This document shows positions 38,464 to 47,837 of a DNA stretch of 64,000 nucleotides, in pieces. The notes beneath the pieces are model-generated. The model had not been told where the DNA came from. It saw only the letters and a program-made list of their open reading frames with translations, and searched no databases. Source of the stretch: Leifsonia xyli subsp. cynodontis DSM 46306 (GTDB taxonomy: Bacteria > Actinomycetota > Actinomycetes > Actinomycetales > Microbacteriaceae). The stretch's first letter is position 1. Each line of letters begins with the position of its first letter. The DNA is taken from contig NC_022438.1 of the NCBI RefSeq assembly GCF_000470775.1, positions 2,294,001-2,358,000 of the forward strand. Reading direction: 5' to 3'. The translations under genes and the position numbers were made by a program.

Positions 38464-40011
38464 ATGACGACATCGCACGATCCGGCCGACGAGTTGGAGA
38501 ACCGGCTCGAACACCTCGGCGACGTGAGCCAGGCCGTCCAGAGCTTCGCCAGCGAGCAGGAGGGCTACCGCAAATCCCTCTCCGCCCGGCAGGTTCAGAT
38601 GATCGCGATCGGCGGCGCGATCGGCACCGGCCTGTTCCTCGGCGCCGGCGGCCGGTTACAGCAGAGCGGCCCCCTCCTCGTGTTCGTGTACGCGGTGTGC
38701 GGATTCTTCGCCTTCCTCGTGCTGCGCGCTCTGGGCGAGCTGGTGCTGCACCGGCCGTCCTCCGGATCGTTCGTCTCCTACGCACGCGAGTTCTTCGGGG
38801 AGAAGATGGCGTACGTCGCGGGCTGGATGTACTTCCTCAACTGGGCGATGACCGCGATCGTCGACTCGACCGCCATCGCCCTCTATGTGAAGTACTGGAG
38901 CCTGTTCTCGAGCGTCCCCCAGTGGCTGCTCGCCCTCATCGCCCTGGTCATCGTGGTCAGCCTCAATCTCATCTCGGTGAAAGTGTTCGGCGAGATGGAG
39001 TTCTGGTTTGCGCTCATCAAGGTCGGCGCGCTCGTGACCTTCCTCGTCGTGGGCATCGTGGTGCTGGCGGCGGGATGGCCGACCGACCTCGGCCCGACCG
39101 GCATCCCGATGCTCGCGGAGAACGGCTGGCTGCTGCCGAACGGCGTGGCCACGATCGCGATGGCCATCGTGCTGGTGCAGGGCGTGGTGTTCGCCTACGC
39201 GGCCGTCGAACTCGTCGGCATCGCGGCCGGCGAGACAGAGCACCCCGAGAAGATCATGCCGCGGGCCATCAACAGCGTCGTCTTCCGCATCGTGGTCTTC
39301 TACTGCGGCTCGGTCCTGCTGCTCGCGTTGCTGCTGCCCGCGAGCGCGTACAGCGGAAGCGAGAGCCCGTTCGTCACCTTCTTCAGCCACCTCGGCGGTC
39401 CCCAGCTCAGCGCCGTGGTCGGCTCTATCATGAACTTCGTCGTGCTGACGGCGGCTCTGTCCAGCCTGAACGCCGGGATGTACTCCACGGGCCGCATCCT
39501 GCACTCGATGGCCCAGACCGGGGCGGCGCCGCGCTTCACCTCGCGGATGAGCAAGCAGGGCGTCCCGTACGGCGGCATCCTGCTCACGGCGGTCATCGGC
39601 GTCTTCGGCGTCTTCCTGAACCTGGTGGTGCCGGCGCAGGCGTTCAACATCGTGCTCAACGTCGCGGCGCTCGGCATCATTACCAGCTGGGCGATGATCG
39701 TCCTGTGCCAGATGCAGCTGCGCCGCTGGTCGCTGCGGGGCACGATGAAGCGGCCGGCGTTCCGCCTGATCGGCGCGCCGTTCACGGCCTACCTCACACT
39801 CGCCTTCCTGCTGGCGGTCCTGGTGCTCATGACGTTCGACTACCCCACCGGCACCTGGACCATCGCCTCGCTCGTGGTGATCGCGCCGCTGCTGGCGATC
39901 GGCTGGTTCGCGCAGCGGGGGCGCATCCTCGCGATCGCCGCCAAGCGCGAAGGCTACACGGGGGCGTACCCGGTGATCGCGGCGCGCCCACTGCGGCGGG
40001 AACACGAATGA
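38464..40011 (+). CDS. APC-family amino-acid permease
   Basis: A 515-residue transporter with twelve membrane helices. [20 protein letters not shown] is the helix-one signature, [20 protein letters not shown] the helix 3 region, and [19 protein letters not shown] the helix 6 substrate region of the AAT subfamily (asparagine, GABA, aromatic or basic amino-acid permeases). AGAGGATGAGGACCC before the ATG gives a ribosome site. Intact. The substrate cannot be fixed from sequence. Confidence 0.85.
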   Translation: MTTSHDPADELENRLEHLGDVSQAVQSFASEQEGYRKSLSARQVQMIAIGGAIGTGLFLGAGGRLQQSGPLLVFVYAVCGFFAFLVLRALGELVLHRPSSGSFVSYAREFFGEKMAYVAGWMYFLNWAMTAIVDSTAIALYVKYWSLFSSVPQWLLALIALVIVVSLNLISVKVFGEMEFWFALIKVGALVTFLVVGIVVLAAGWPTDLGPTGIPMLAENGWLLPNGVATIAMAIVLVQGVVFAYAAVELVGIAAGETEHPEKIMPRAINSVVFRIVVFYCGSVLLLALLLPASAYSGSESPFVTFFSHLGGPQLSAVVGSIMNFVVLTAALSSLNAGMYSTGRILHSMAQTGAAPRFTSRMSKQGVPYGGILLTAVIGVFGVFLNLVVPAQAFNIVLNVAALGIITSWAMIVLCQMQLRRWSLRGTMKRPAFRLIGAPFTAYLTLAFLLAVLVLMTFDYPTGTWTIASLVVIAPLLAIGWFAQRGRILAIAAKREGYTGAYPVIAARPLRREHE

Positions 40012-40037
40012 TCCGCCGGCACGGCCTCCCCCCTTTG

Positions 40038-40056
40038 TGAGGCAAGGCTCACCTCT
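40038..40056 (+). promoter_or_regulatory. possible DtxR/IdeR-like box
   Basis: TGAGGCAAGGCTCACCTCT matches 14 of 19 positions of the DtxR-type consensus TTAGGTTAGGCTAACCTAA by eye. It sits 17 bases before the ECF operon start. It could equally be a small hairpin (GTGAG/CTCAC). Confidence 0.3.
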
Positions 40057-40072
40057 CTAGGCTGGAACCGAC

Positions 40073-40667
40073 ATGTCCACCACCAGCACCCGCCTCCTGC
40101 TGACCTGCGCCGCCATCGGCGTCGCAGGTCATCGTGTTCTCCGTCTCCGCCTACATCTCCGGCACGGGCGCGGCGGTCGCTCCGCTGTTCTACGGCGCTG
40201 TGATCGGCGTCTACTTCCTGCCGGGGGTCGTCGCGCAGGCACTGCTGAGGCGGGGCGGTGTGGCGCTGATCACCGCGGTGATCACGGGGCTGGTGTCGGT
40301 GCCGTTCCAGCCGATCGGGTTCATGGCGGTGATGGCGGCCGGGTCGATCGGGGCGTTGCAGGAGGTCCCGTTCCTGATCGCGCTCTACCGGTACTGGAGA
40401 GCCTGGCTGTTCTATGTCACGGCGACGATCGCGGGCGTGGCGTTCGGGCTCGGTGTCTTCTTCGCGCAAGGGGCGGAGACCGCACAGCCGTGGGCGCAAG
40501 CGCTGCACATCGGGCTGTTCGCGGTGTCCCCCGTCGTGTTCACCGGGATCGGCCGTGCCGTGGCGAAGGCGCTCGAGCGCACCGGCGCCGGCCGCGGTCT
40601 GCAAGGACCGGTCGTGCGCTCACGGCGCGAACGCGGCACCGGCACGCTGCCGATGACGGCCGCCTGA
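40073..40667 (+). pseudogene. ykoE: ECF transporter S component (YkoE-like), 5' frameshift
   Basis: Membrane substrate-binding subunit of the thiamine/hydroxymethylpyrimidine ECF transporter. ATG 40073 reads STTSTRLLLTCAAIGVAG; near 40126 one base is missing and the rest continues as VFSVSAYISGTGAAVAPLFY, GFMAVMAAGSIGALQEVPF, LIALYRYWRAW, with about five helices. An internal start (40134) would omit the first helix. It heads a three-gene operon whose ATPase is intact. Confidence 0.75.
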
Positions 40668-40670
40668 GCC

Positions 40671-42338
40671 GTGGACGGGTCTCCCACGCCGCTCCGGGCG
40701 AGCGGGGTGCGCATCCGGCACGATGGTGCGGACGCCTGGACGCCCGATGGGGTGGACGCCCTGGTCGCGCCCGGCGAGACGCTGCTCGTCCTGGGGCCGA
40801 GCGGCTGCGGCAAATCGACCTTCGCCCTGGCTCTGAACGGTCTCATCCCGCACGCCATCCCCGCCCGGCTCGAGGGGACAGTGCTCGTCAGCGGCGTGGA
40901 CACGGGCCGCTCCTGGGTCGCGGACCTGAGCGAGCGGGTCGGGATGGTGTTCCAGGACCCGGACGCACAGATCGTCACCGGGACCGTCCTGGACGACGTG
41001 TGCTTCGGGCCCGAGAACCGGCTGCTGCCCGTGGCCGAGGTGCTCGAGCGCGCCGAGCGCGCGCTGCGGGCGGTCGGCCTGTGGGAGCGCCGCGCCGACG
41101 ACCCGGAGACGCTCTCCGGCGGCGGCAAGCAGCGCCTCGCGATCGCGTGCGCGCTCGCCCTGGACGCCCCGCTGCTCGTCCTCGACGAACCCACCGCGAA
41201 CCTCGACCCGGCCGGGACGGAGGAGCTGTACCGCCTCCTGGCCGGACTCGACCGGGCGGTGGTGCTGGTCGAACACAATCTGGATGCGGCAATGTCGATC
41301 GTGGACTCGGTGCTGGTGCTGGTGCTGGACGCCGGGGGCCGCGTCGTCGCCCGCGGACCGGCGGCGGAGGTGCTGCGGGAGCGGGCCGAAGAGCTGCTGG
41401 AACTGGGTGTCTGGCTGCCGACCGCGACGCTGGCGGCGCTGCGGTTGCGGCAGTCGGGAGTGGCTCTGGACCCCCTGCCGGTGACGCCGGAGGAGCTGGC
41501 GACGGGGCTGGCCGCTCTGCCGGGTGCGGTGGGGGCAGCGACGACAACGAGACCCGCACCGCCCGCACCGCCCCCGGACGCCGCGGCCGCCGTCGTCGTG
41601 CGGGACCTCACCCTCCGTCGCGGGCGGATCGAGGTGCTGCACAGCCTCTCGCTGACCATGGGCCGAGGCGACTTCGTCGCAGTCGTCGGGCCGAATGGGG
41701 CCGGGAAGACCACACTGGCGCAGGCGATCGCGGGGCTGCTGCCGACACCGCGCGGCACGGTCGCCGCCGACCGGGCCGGCTTCGTCTTCCAGAACCCCGA
41801 GCACCAGTTCGTCCGGCACAGCGTCGCCGACGAGCTCGCGTTCAGCCTGCGGGGACGGCCGGCCGAAGAAGTGGCGGAGCGGGTCGACGCGATGCTGGCG
41901 ACGCTCGACCTGACCGCGCAGCGCGAAGCGCACCCCTTCCTCCTTTCCGGCGGCCAGAAGCGCCGGCTCTCCGTCGGCACGGCGCTGATCGCGGGCGCGC
42001 CGCTGCTGGTCCTCGACGAGCCCACCTTCGGCCAGGACCGGGCCCGGGCGTCAGAGCTGCTCGAGACGCTGTCCCGGCTCAACGCCGGCGGCGCCACCGT
42101 GATCATCGTGACCCACGACCTCGACCTCGCCTCCGAGCACGCGAGTCACATCGCGGTGATCGCGGACGGGCGGCTCGCGGCCCACAGCACCACGAAGGGC
42201 ATCCTGGGCGATGCCGGCCTGCTGCGGCGCACCGGACTGCGGCAGCCGCCGCTCGGGCAGGCGCTCGCCGGGCCCGGCATCCCGGCGGCTCTTCGCGGGA
42301 TCACGCGGCTGCGCGACCTGCCGGGCGGTGCGCTGTGA
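40671..42338 (+). CDS. ykoD: ECF transporter duplicated ATPase (YkoD-like)
   Basis: A 555-residue fusion of two ABC ATPase domains that energise vitamin uptake. Domain 1: GPSGCGKSTFALALNGLIP (Walker A), LSGGGKQRLAIA (signature, Gly in place of the usual Gln), LLVLDEPTANLDP. Domain 2: GPNGAGKTTLAQAIAGLL, LSGGQKRRLSVG, LVLDEPTFGQDRARA. Starts with GTG four bases after the S-component stop; its TGA overlaps the GTG of the T component (GTGA). Intact but probably without working partners. Confidence 0.9.
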   Translation: MDGSPTPLRASGVRIRHDGADAWTPDGVDALVAPGETLLVLGPSGCGKSTFALALNGLIPHAIPARLEGTVLVSGVDTGRSWVADLSERVGMVFQDPDAQIVTGTVLDDVCFGPENRLLPVAEVLERAERALRAVGLWERRADDPETLSGGGKQRLAIACALALDAPLLVLDEPTANLDPAGTEELYRLLAGLDRAVVLVEHNLDAAMSIVDSVLVLVLDAGGRVVARGPAAEVLRERAEELLELGVWLPTATLAALRLRQSGVALDPLPVTPEELATGLAALPGAVGAATTTRPAPPAPPPDAAAAVVVRDLTLRRGRIEVLHSLSLTMGRGDFVAVVGPNGAGKTTLAQAIAGLLPTPRGTVAADRAGFVFQNPEHQFVRHSVADELAFSLRGRPAEEVAERVDAMLATLDLTAQREAHPFLLSGGQKRRLSVGTALIAGAPLLVLDEPTFGQDRARASELLETLSRLNAGGATVIIVTHDLDLASEHASHIAVIADGRLAAHSTTKGILGDAGLLRRTGLRQPPLGQALAGPGIPAALRGITRLRDLPGGAL

Positions 42339-43128
42339 CCTTTCTCTCCGGTGACCCGTACGGCACGGGCGAGCGGCCGACGCGGCGGTTCCTGCACCAC
42401 CTGAACCCGCTCGCGAAGGTCGCGGGCATCCTGCCGGCGTGGATCGGGCTGTTCTTCACGCGGGATGCGCTGACCCCGCTGATCGTGCTCGTCGCGGCGA
42501 TGCTGCTCCTGCTGATCGGGGCGCGGCTGCGGCCCGCGGTGCTCGTGACGCTCCTGGTCGGGGCGCCGGTCGTGGTGCTCGCAATGGCGCTGAGCTTCGG
42601 CTTCTGGACAGACCCGGCCCGCGTGACCGACCGGACCGTGCTGTTCGCGATCGGATCGGCGCCGTACACTGCGGGGGCGTTCGCGGTCGGAGCGGCGACC
42701 TCCCTGCGGCTGACCGCGCTCGTGTCGCTCGCGCTGGTGGGCGGGCTGACGACGACGGGGCCGGACCTGTCGCGGGCGCTGGTCGCGCAGCTGCGCGTAC
42801 ACTACCGGATCGGCTACACAGCGGTCGCGGCTACCGGTTCCTGCCGCGGTTCCGGACAGAGCTGGCGGTCATCCGGCAGGCGCAGCGGGTGCGCGGCATC
42901 GGGAGGCTCTCCCGGCCGTTCGCGGCTGTCATCCCGCTGCTGGCCTCGAGCATCCGCCACGCCGACCGGATGGCGCTCGCGATGGAGTCGCGGGCCTTCG
43001 GCGCGCATCCCACGCGCACCGAGCGGCACCCCTCGCGCTGGCGCGCCCGCGACACGGTCTTCACGCTCGTGCTGTGGCTACTCACCGCCGCGCTGTTTCT
43101 CGGCAGCGCGCTCGCGACGCGGGCCTGA
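42335..43128 (+). pseudogene. ykoC: ECF transporter T component (YkoC-like), frameshifted
   Basis: Transmembrane coupling subunit. FLHHLNPLAKVAGILPAWIG starts a hydrophobic N-terminal part. Near 42828 one base is lost, so the correct continuation YRFLPRFRTELAVIRQAQRV, RGIGRLSRPF and ADRMALAMESRAFGA (the conserved coupling motif: Ala-Arg-Gly type, here SRAFG) falls in another frame, ending at 43128. Without that half it cannot couple to the ATPase. Confidence 0.8.
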
Positions 43129-43146
43129 CCGCCACCGCCCGACGAT

Positions 43147-43611
43147 TCAGAGGACAGGGCGGGCGATGCGAGCGGCTTGTTCGAGCGCCGGGAGGGCGCG
43201 GCGAAGCCCGTCCACCTGTTCCGGCGAGAGACCCTGGAGGATGGCGACGACGGCCCGGGCCCGGTCGGAGCGGGCGGCGAGGAGCAGATCGATGCCGGCA
43301 TCCGTGCCGGAGACGAGGAAGGAGCGGCCATCGTCGGGGTCGGGGGTGCGCTGAACGAGGCCGCGCGCTTCCAAGTCGGTGACGACACGCGTGATGGTGG
43401 GGGCGGCGACGGCCTCGATGGCGGCGATCTCACTCGGGCGAAGGGGACCGCTGCGGACGATCGTCGACAGGGCGGAGAGCTGACCGTGGCTGAGGTCGCC
43501 GGTGGCCGACCGGATGCGCCTGCTCAGCCGGCCGACGGCAAGGGTCAGGCGACCGGGAAGATCGTCGCCGCCGATGATCGGCCGTCCAGAATCGTCATAC
43601 TCGCTCTGCAT
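43147..43611 (-). CDS. MarR-family transcriptional regulator
   Basis: A 154-residue winged-helix dimer. Start is ATG 43611. SHGQLSALSTIVRSGPLRPS, EIAAIEAVAAPTITRVVTDL (recognition helix) and LVQRTPDPDDGRSFLVSGTD (wing) fit the family closely. Convergent with the ECF operon (18 bases apart). Ligand and targets unknown; such proteins often control neighbouring or own genes. Confidence 0.85.
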   Translation of the reverse strand: MQSEYDDSGRPIIGGDDLPGRLTLAVGRLSRRIRSATGDLSHGQLSALSTIVRSGPLRPSEIAAIEAVAAPTITRVVTDLEARGLVQRTPDPDDGRSFLVSGTDAGIDLLLAARSDRARAVVAILQGLSPEQVDGLRRALPALEQAARIARPVL

Positions 43612-43628
43612 CGACTTCCTCGCCTTCC

Positions 43629-43769
43629 TCACTGACCATCCGCCCTCCGCGGTGGTCCTCCTGACCATATTTCGACTCCGCCTGCGAAAGAGGCTATTAC
43701 ACCAACGACGCTTATTATTACGGCTGGGAGGAACACTGCGACAAGACCGTCCTCGAACGATCTCGGCAT
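43629..43769 (-). CDS. possible 46-residue membrane peptide
   Basis: MPRSFEDGLVAVFLPAVIIS, then VVGVIASFAGGVEIW and a short polar tail ending ADGQ: one membrane helix. It lies upstream of marR on the same strand. There is no clear ribosome site, and it may be promoter DNA. Confidence 0.25.
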   Translation of the reverse strand: MPRSFEDGLVAVFLPAVIISVVGVIASFAGGVEIWSGGPPRRADGQ

Positions 43770-44340
43770 CGGCCGAGGGGGAGCTGCCCGCCTGGGCCGG
43801 CGGTGCCGCTCCCGCCCGGGCCGCGAACCCGCGGAACCGTGAGCCCACGGAGCCGGGATGTCCCGATGAGGGGAGCCTGCGGGCAGCAGCAGCGTCACGA
43901 CACAGCGCCGTGGAACGCTCCAGACCAGCAGGAGCCCTCTCCCGAGCCGCCCCACGAGGTCGGCGGCGGGTTGGGGCGACGATGGAAGCGACACGGTCTG
44001 GCGGCTGCTCGCGACCCCTGGACGACGAGGGCTCCGGTCGCCTCACCGGTGCGTGCGGCTCCGAGCGAGTCTGCGATCTCTAGGAGATACTAATTTTTAT
44101 AAAAATGACATCGTTGCCGACTGTGGCCGCCGTCTTCCAGCCATTCACGCGGCCACTCTCCGGCGATTCCTTTATGGAAATCAAGGAATTTCTTGCCGTC
44201 CACCGCGCGTCGCCGACGTCGCCGACAGCGCTGAAATCACCCGGACAGGGTGATCGCATCTTCGCCGAAACGCGCCTATTGTTCGCGAGTGCAGGCCCCT
44301 TGCGATCGGATTCACTGCGTGCTGACTTGTCGGAGGTCTT
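43770..44340. other. intergenic with two palindromes before the LuxR gene
   Basis: No gene recognised. ATCTC-TAG-GAGAT (44076-44088) and the perfect palindrome TTTTTATAAAAA (44094-44105) stand side by side in a short AT-rich patch and could be an operator/promoter for the regulator that starts at 44341. Confidence 0.4.
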
Positions 44341-46864
44341 GTGGTCGATGTCGACGGCGAAACGCCAGAACCCGGTGGAGAGCGGATGGTACTGCGCCGC
44401 GCCCTGGTCCGCCGGCTCGATGAAAGCGAGCGGGATTCCGCGATGATCACGATCATCGCCTCGACCGGGAGCGGCAAGACCGAACTGCTGCGCCGGTGGT
44501 GTGGAAGCGCCTCCAGCAAACGCAAGTATTTTGACGTTGCTTCGGACTCTCACTGGCTGGATCGGCTCGCCAGGACACTCGGCCAGGAGAACGGCGTGAC
44601 GGTCGTGGTCGACGCGGTGGAGCGAGTAGAGGGCAACGCGGAGCGCGAACAGCTCCTCGAACTCGTGACGAACGCGACGGGTGCCGTGGTCCTCAGCGGA
44701 CGCGATCTGCCGATCGCGATCGCGGCGCCGCGCGAGGAACGGCCGCACCTCTCGATCGGACCCGGCGAACTGGCCCTCCGCGTCGAGGAGGCGTATAAAC
44801 TGCTGCGCGCCCACGGCGTCACACTCGACACCTCCGAACTCCTCGCCCTGGTGGACCGCGCCGACGGACGGGCGGCGACGCTGACGCTGGCGGCGGAGAC
44901 GGCGGCCAGAGCGGAGAGCCCCGGAGCGGCGATGGCCGCCGTCCGCCGCTCGCCGGGCAGCCTCGCCACCCTGCTCGTGCGCCGCCTGCTCGACTCCCTC
45001 GACGGGGAGCGCGCGGTTGCTGCTGGCGCTGTCGACGGTCCCCTCTTTCGATGCGGAGCTCGCCGCCGCGCTCGCGGGCTGCCCGCACGCCATCGCGGCA
45101 CTCGAAGGGATCGGCTTCGGCCCGGGACTGCTGAACCGGCCGGACAGCGGCACAGACCCAGACCCCCACGGTCGCTACAGCTTCGAGCCATCCTTCCGCG
45201 ACGGCCTGATGGCCGAGTTCCTGAACCGCGATGCCACCCGCTTCGCCGAGTTGCACAGCGTCGCGGCCGAGCGGCACATCGCCAACGGAGACATCGGGCT
45301 CGCCCTGGATCAGGCGCTGCACTCGGGTTCGGCCGACCTCATCGAAGACCTGCTGCGGCGCTTCGGCCTCGGACTCGTCTTCAGCGGCTCTGTCCTCCGC
45401 GTCCGCAACGCCCTCGCGGCGCTGGAGGATCGCGGCATCCTCTCCCCCACGACCGGGCTGCTCGGCGCGCTGGTCTGCTCACCGCAGCTGACCGAATCTG
45501 TGCGCGTGGATCATTTCCTCGCGCTCGCGGAGGACGAGGTCGCCCCGCGCTCACCCGAGCGCGACGTCGCCGCCGGCGCGCTTCACGCACTGCACACCCA
45601 GGACGGTCCCGGGGCCGATGCCGCGCTCAGCGCTGTGGAGGCCGCGGTCGCCCGCACGACCAGTCAGCCGTTCGGCGAGGGCGGCCCGGTGGCCGTGCTC
45701 GACGCACGCCTGTTCGCCGAAGTGGTGACGGCGCGCGTGCGGATGGCGACAGGCCACCCCGACATCGCCCTCCGTCGCGCCGTCCTCGCAGCCGACGGCG
45801 CAGAGGAGTCGAACCGTCCCTGGCTCGCGATGCTGGCCCTGGACACCGCCGCGAACGTCGCCACCGGCCTCGCCAACTGGGCGCTGGTCGGCGTCCTGGA
45901 GCGTCGCATCGCCGGGCTCGAACAGACCACCGTCGAACCGGGCAGCCTGGTCGACGCCGGTATCCGGCTGCGCGCCGCCGTCGCCGCGTACCGGTCGTGC
46001 GAACCGTATCGCGTCTCGCAGCTGGACGACATCATCGCAGCGCAGTGGCGAGCCCTCGACTCCGTGGGCGTCCTCGCGCCGCGAGCCCTCCGCCTGCTGT
46101 TCCGTCTGGACACCGAGCCGGACCCGCGCGCCGTCTTCGATCAGATGGAACAGCTGTTCGCCGCCAGCCTGCGGCGACGCCCAGAGACCCTGGCGCTCAG
46201 CGCGTTCCGCTTCCTCGACCTCGCCCTCCTCTACCGCGGGCGCAGCGCCGCACGCAGCCACGTCGACACCCTCACAGCGGCCGTCGGCTCCGATCACCTG
46301 TGCGCCTTCCTCGGCTGTGCGATGCTGCGGGAGGGGACACCGGCCCAGGAGGCCGGAGCCGTCGCCCTGGAGACGGCCCTGACCGACGGCACCCGGGCAC
46401 GCGAAAGGACGAATCTGGTCCTCGGCTGGCTCCTGCTCGCCCAGTGGTCGCACAACGCCGGGGACGATGCCTCGGCGCAGGCCCGGCTGACGCAGGCCGT
46501 GACCCTGGCCGAGCGGATGCGGGCCCGACGCCCCTTCCTGGCACGCCCCTCCTTCGTCCGACTGATCTCGGACCATCTCGGCTCGTTCGGTGCGACGGAC
46601 GGTTTCGCCGCATCCATCGTCGAAGCGGCCGGGGCAGCCGGGATCAGGGGCGAGGACGACGGCGGTCCGGAGTCCCGCCTGACCGCTCGTGAGCGCGACC
46701 TCCTGCGCGAGCTCCCGCTGCACCAGACCGTGCCGCAGATCGCGGCCAAGCACAGTGTGAGCGTCAACACGGTGAAGACCCACCTGCGCTCGATCTACAC
46801 GAAGGTCGGCGCCAGCGGACGCGCCGAGGCGGTCCGGCGGGCACGCGAACTCGGTCTGCTCTAG
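44341..46864 (+). pseudogene. large LuxR-family regulator, single frameshift
   Basis: MalT-like layout: Walker A IIASTGSGKTELLRRW, a sensor-type GAVVLSGRDLP, a helical repeat middle, and a C-terminal LuxR helix-turn-helix (TVPQIAAKHSVSVNTVKTHL, then RSIYTKVGASGRAEAVRRA). Near 45010 one base is lost: SLDGERA should continue LLLALSTVPSFDAELAAAL. The corrected protein would be about 840 residues. A GTG/ATG restart could yield the large C-terminal part with its DNA-binding domain but no ATPase. Confidence 0.8.
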
Positions 46865-46865
46865 G

Positions 46866-47600
46866 TGTGCTGCTCAGGGCAGTTGGTTGAGGTGTGACGC
46901 GATAGATGGGTGAGGACCTCCCGGTCGAGAGTGGGGCTGTCTAGTTTCCCTGCACTCGATGACTTAGGAGGTCCTCGTGACCCACGCTAATGCTGCTTTG
47001 ACTCCTCGCGAATGCCTCCGCCTGGCCCGCCAAGTCGTCGACGACGGCTGGTCCGTTGCTGCGGCGGCGACCTACTTCCGAGTGTCCTGACGCACCGCGG
47101 ACCGATGGGCTCGTCGTTACGTGGAGATGGGCGAGGCGGGAATGCTGGACCGTTCGTCACGGCCGCATCACAGCCCGAACAAGACCCCGCGAAGACTGGT
47201 CCGCAAGGTCGTGCATCTGCGGTGGAAGAAGCGGCTGGGACCAGTCGGTATCGGCGCCCAGCTCGGCATGCCCGCCTCGACCGTTCACACGGTCCTCTCC
47301 CGGTGCCGGATCAATCGGCCCAGCCACGTCGACGTCCGCACCGGCGAACCCGCCCGCCGCTACGAGCACGAGCATCCCGGATCGATGATCCACGTCGACA
47401 TCAAGAAACTCGGCAACATCCCCGACGGTGGCGGCTGGCGCTACGTCGGACGTCTCCAGGGAGAGCGGAACAAGGCCATCACCGCGAAGCGGACCGGGAA
47501 ACACGGGATCACCGGCGACATGATCACCGGCACAGCGTTCGTTCATACCGTCATCGACGATCACTCCCGTGTCGCTTACGCCGAGATCCACGACGACGAA
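46866..47600 (+). mobile_element. IS481-family element, copy 2, 3'-truncated
   Basis: Starts with TGTGCTGCTCAGGG one base after the regulator's stop codon region and matches the 36176 end of copy 1 in opposite orientation. GTG 46978 begins the transposase; the same in-frame TGA (Ser-stop-Arg-Thr) is present. Identity ends at 47600 after EIHDDE, where IS21 sequence begins. The right end is missing. Confidence 0.85.
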
Positions 47601-47803
47601 GAGGATCCTCGCCCCGCAACGCCCGACGCACCGTGTTCCGCCCCACACTAAGATCACGCGCGATCTGCTTGATCGGGATCTTCTCCGCCCGATGCAACCG
47701 CCGGATCTCTGCCCACGTATCCACTGAAATCACCCTCCTAGCCTGAGCCAGAGGGTCCATTCCAAGTCGGCGCTACGGGGTCCATTCTACTTTGGCGTTA
47801 ACA
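47601..47803 (-). mobile_element. IS21-family end with IstA N-terminus
   Basis: The terminal sequence TGTTAACGCCAAAGTAG begins at 47803. The minus-strand ORF from 47760 (or GTG 47733) reads VISVDTWAEIRRLHRAEK, IPIKQIARDLSVGRNTVRRA: the helix-turn-helix of IstA. It stops at 47601 where it meets IS481. Only about 200 bases of an element that is normally about 2 kb remain. Confidence 0.75.
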
Positions 47804-47837
47804 GCGCACGCATGGGCGATCCTGTCACCATGCATAC

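Noticed and set aside
40012..40072. TPP riboswitch before the thiamine-type ECF operon
   Set aside because: The gap is only about 60 bases and lacks the conserved CTGAGA and ACCTGA elements in the right arrangement.
40073..43354. A single 1093-residue protein
   Set aside because: The frame joins the start of ykoE to the start of ykoC while reading through the ATPase gene out of phase; the proper proteins lie in other frames.
35952..47100. TGA recoded as tryptophan or selenocysteine
   Set aside because: Although IS5, IS481 and IS30 transposases all have an internal TGA, many ordinary genes here end with TGA, and no SECIS-like element was seen. Simple decay fits better.
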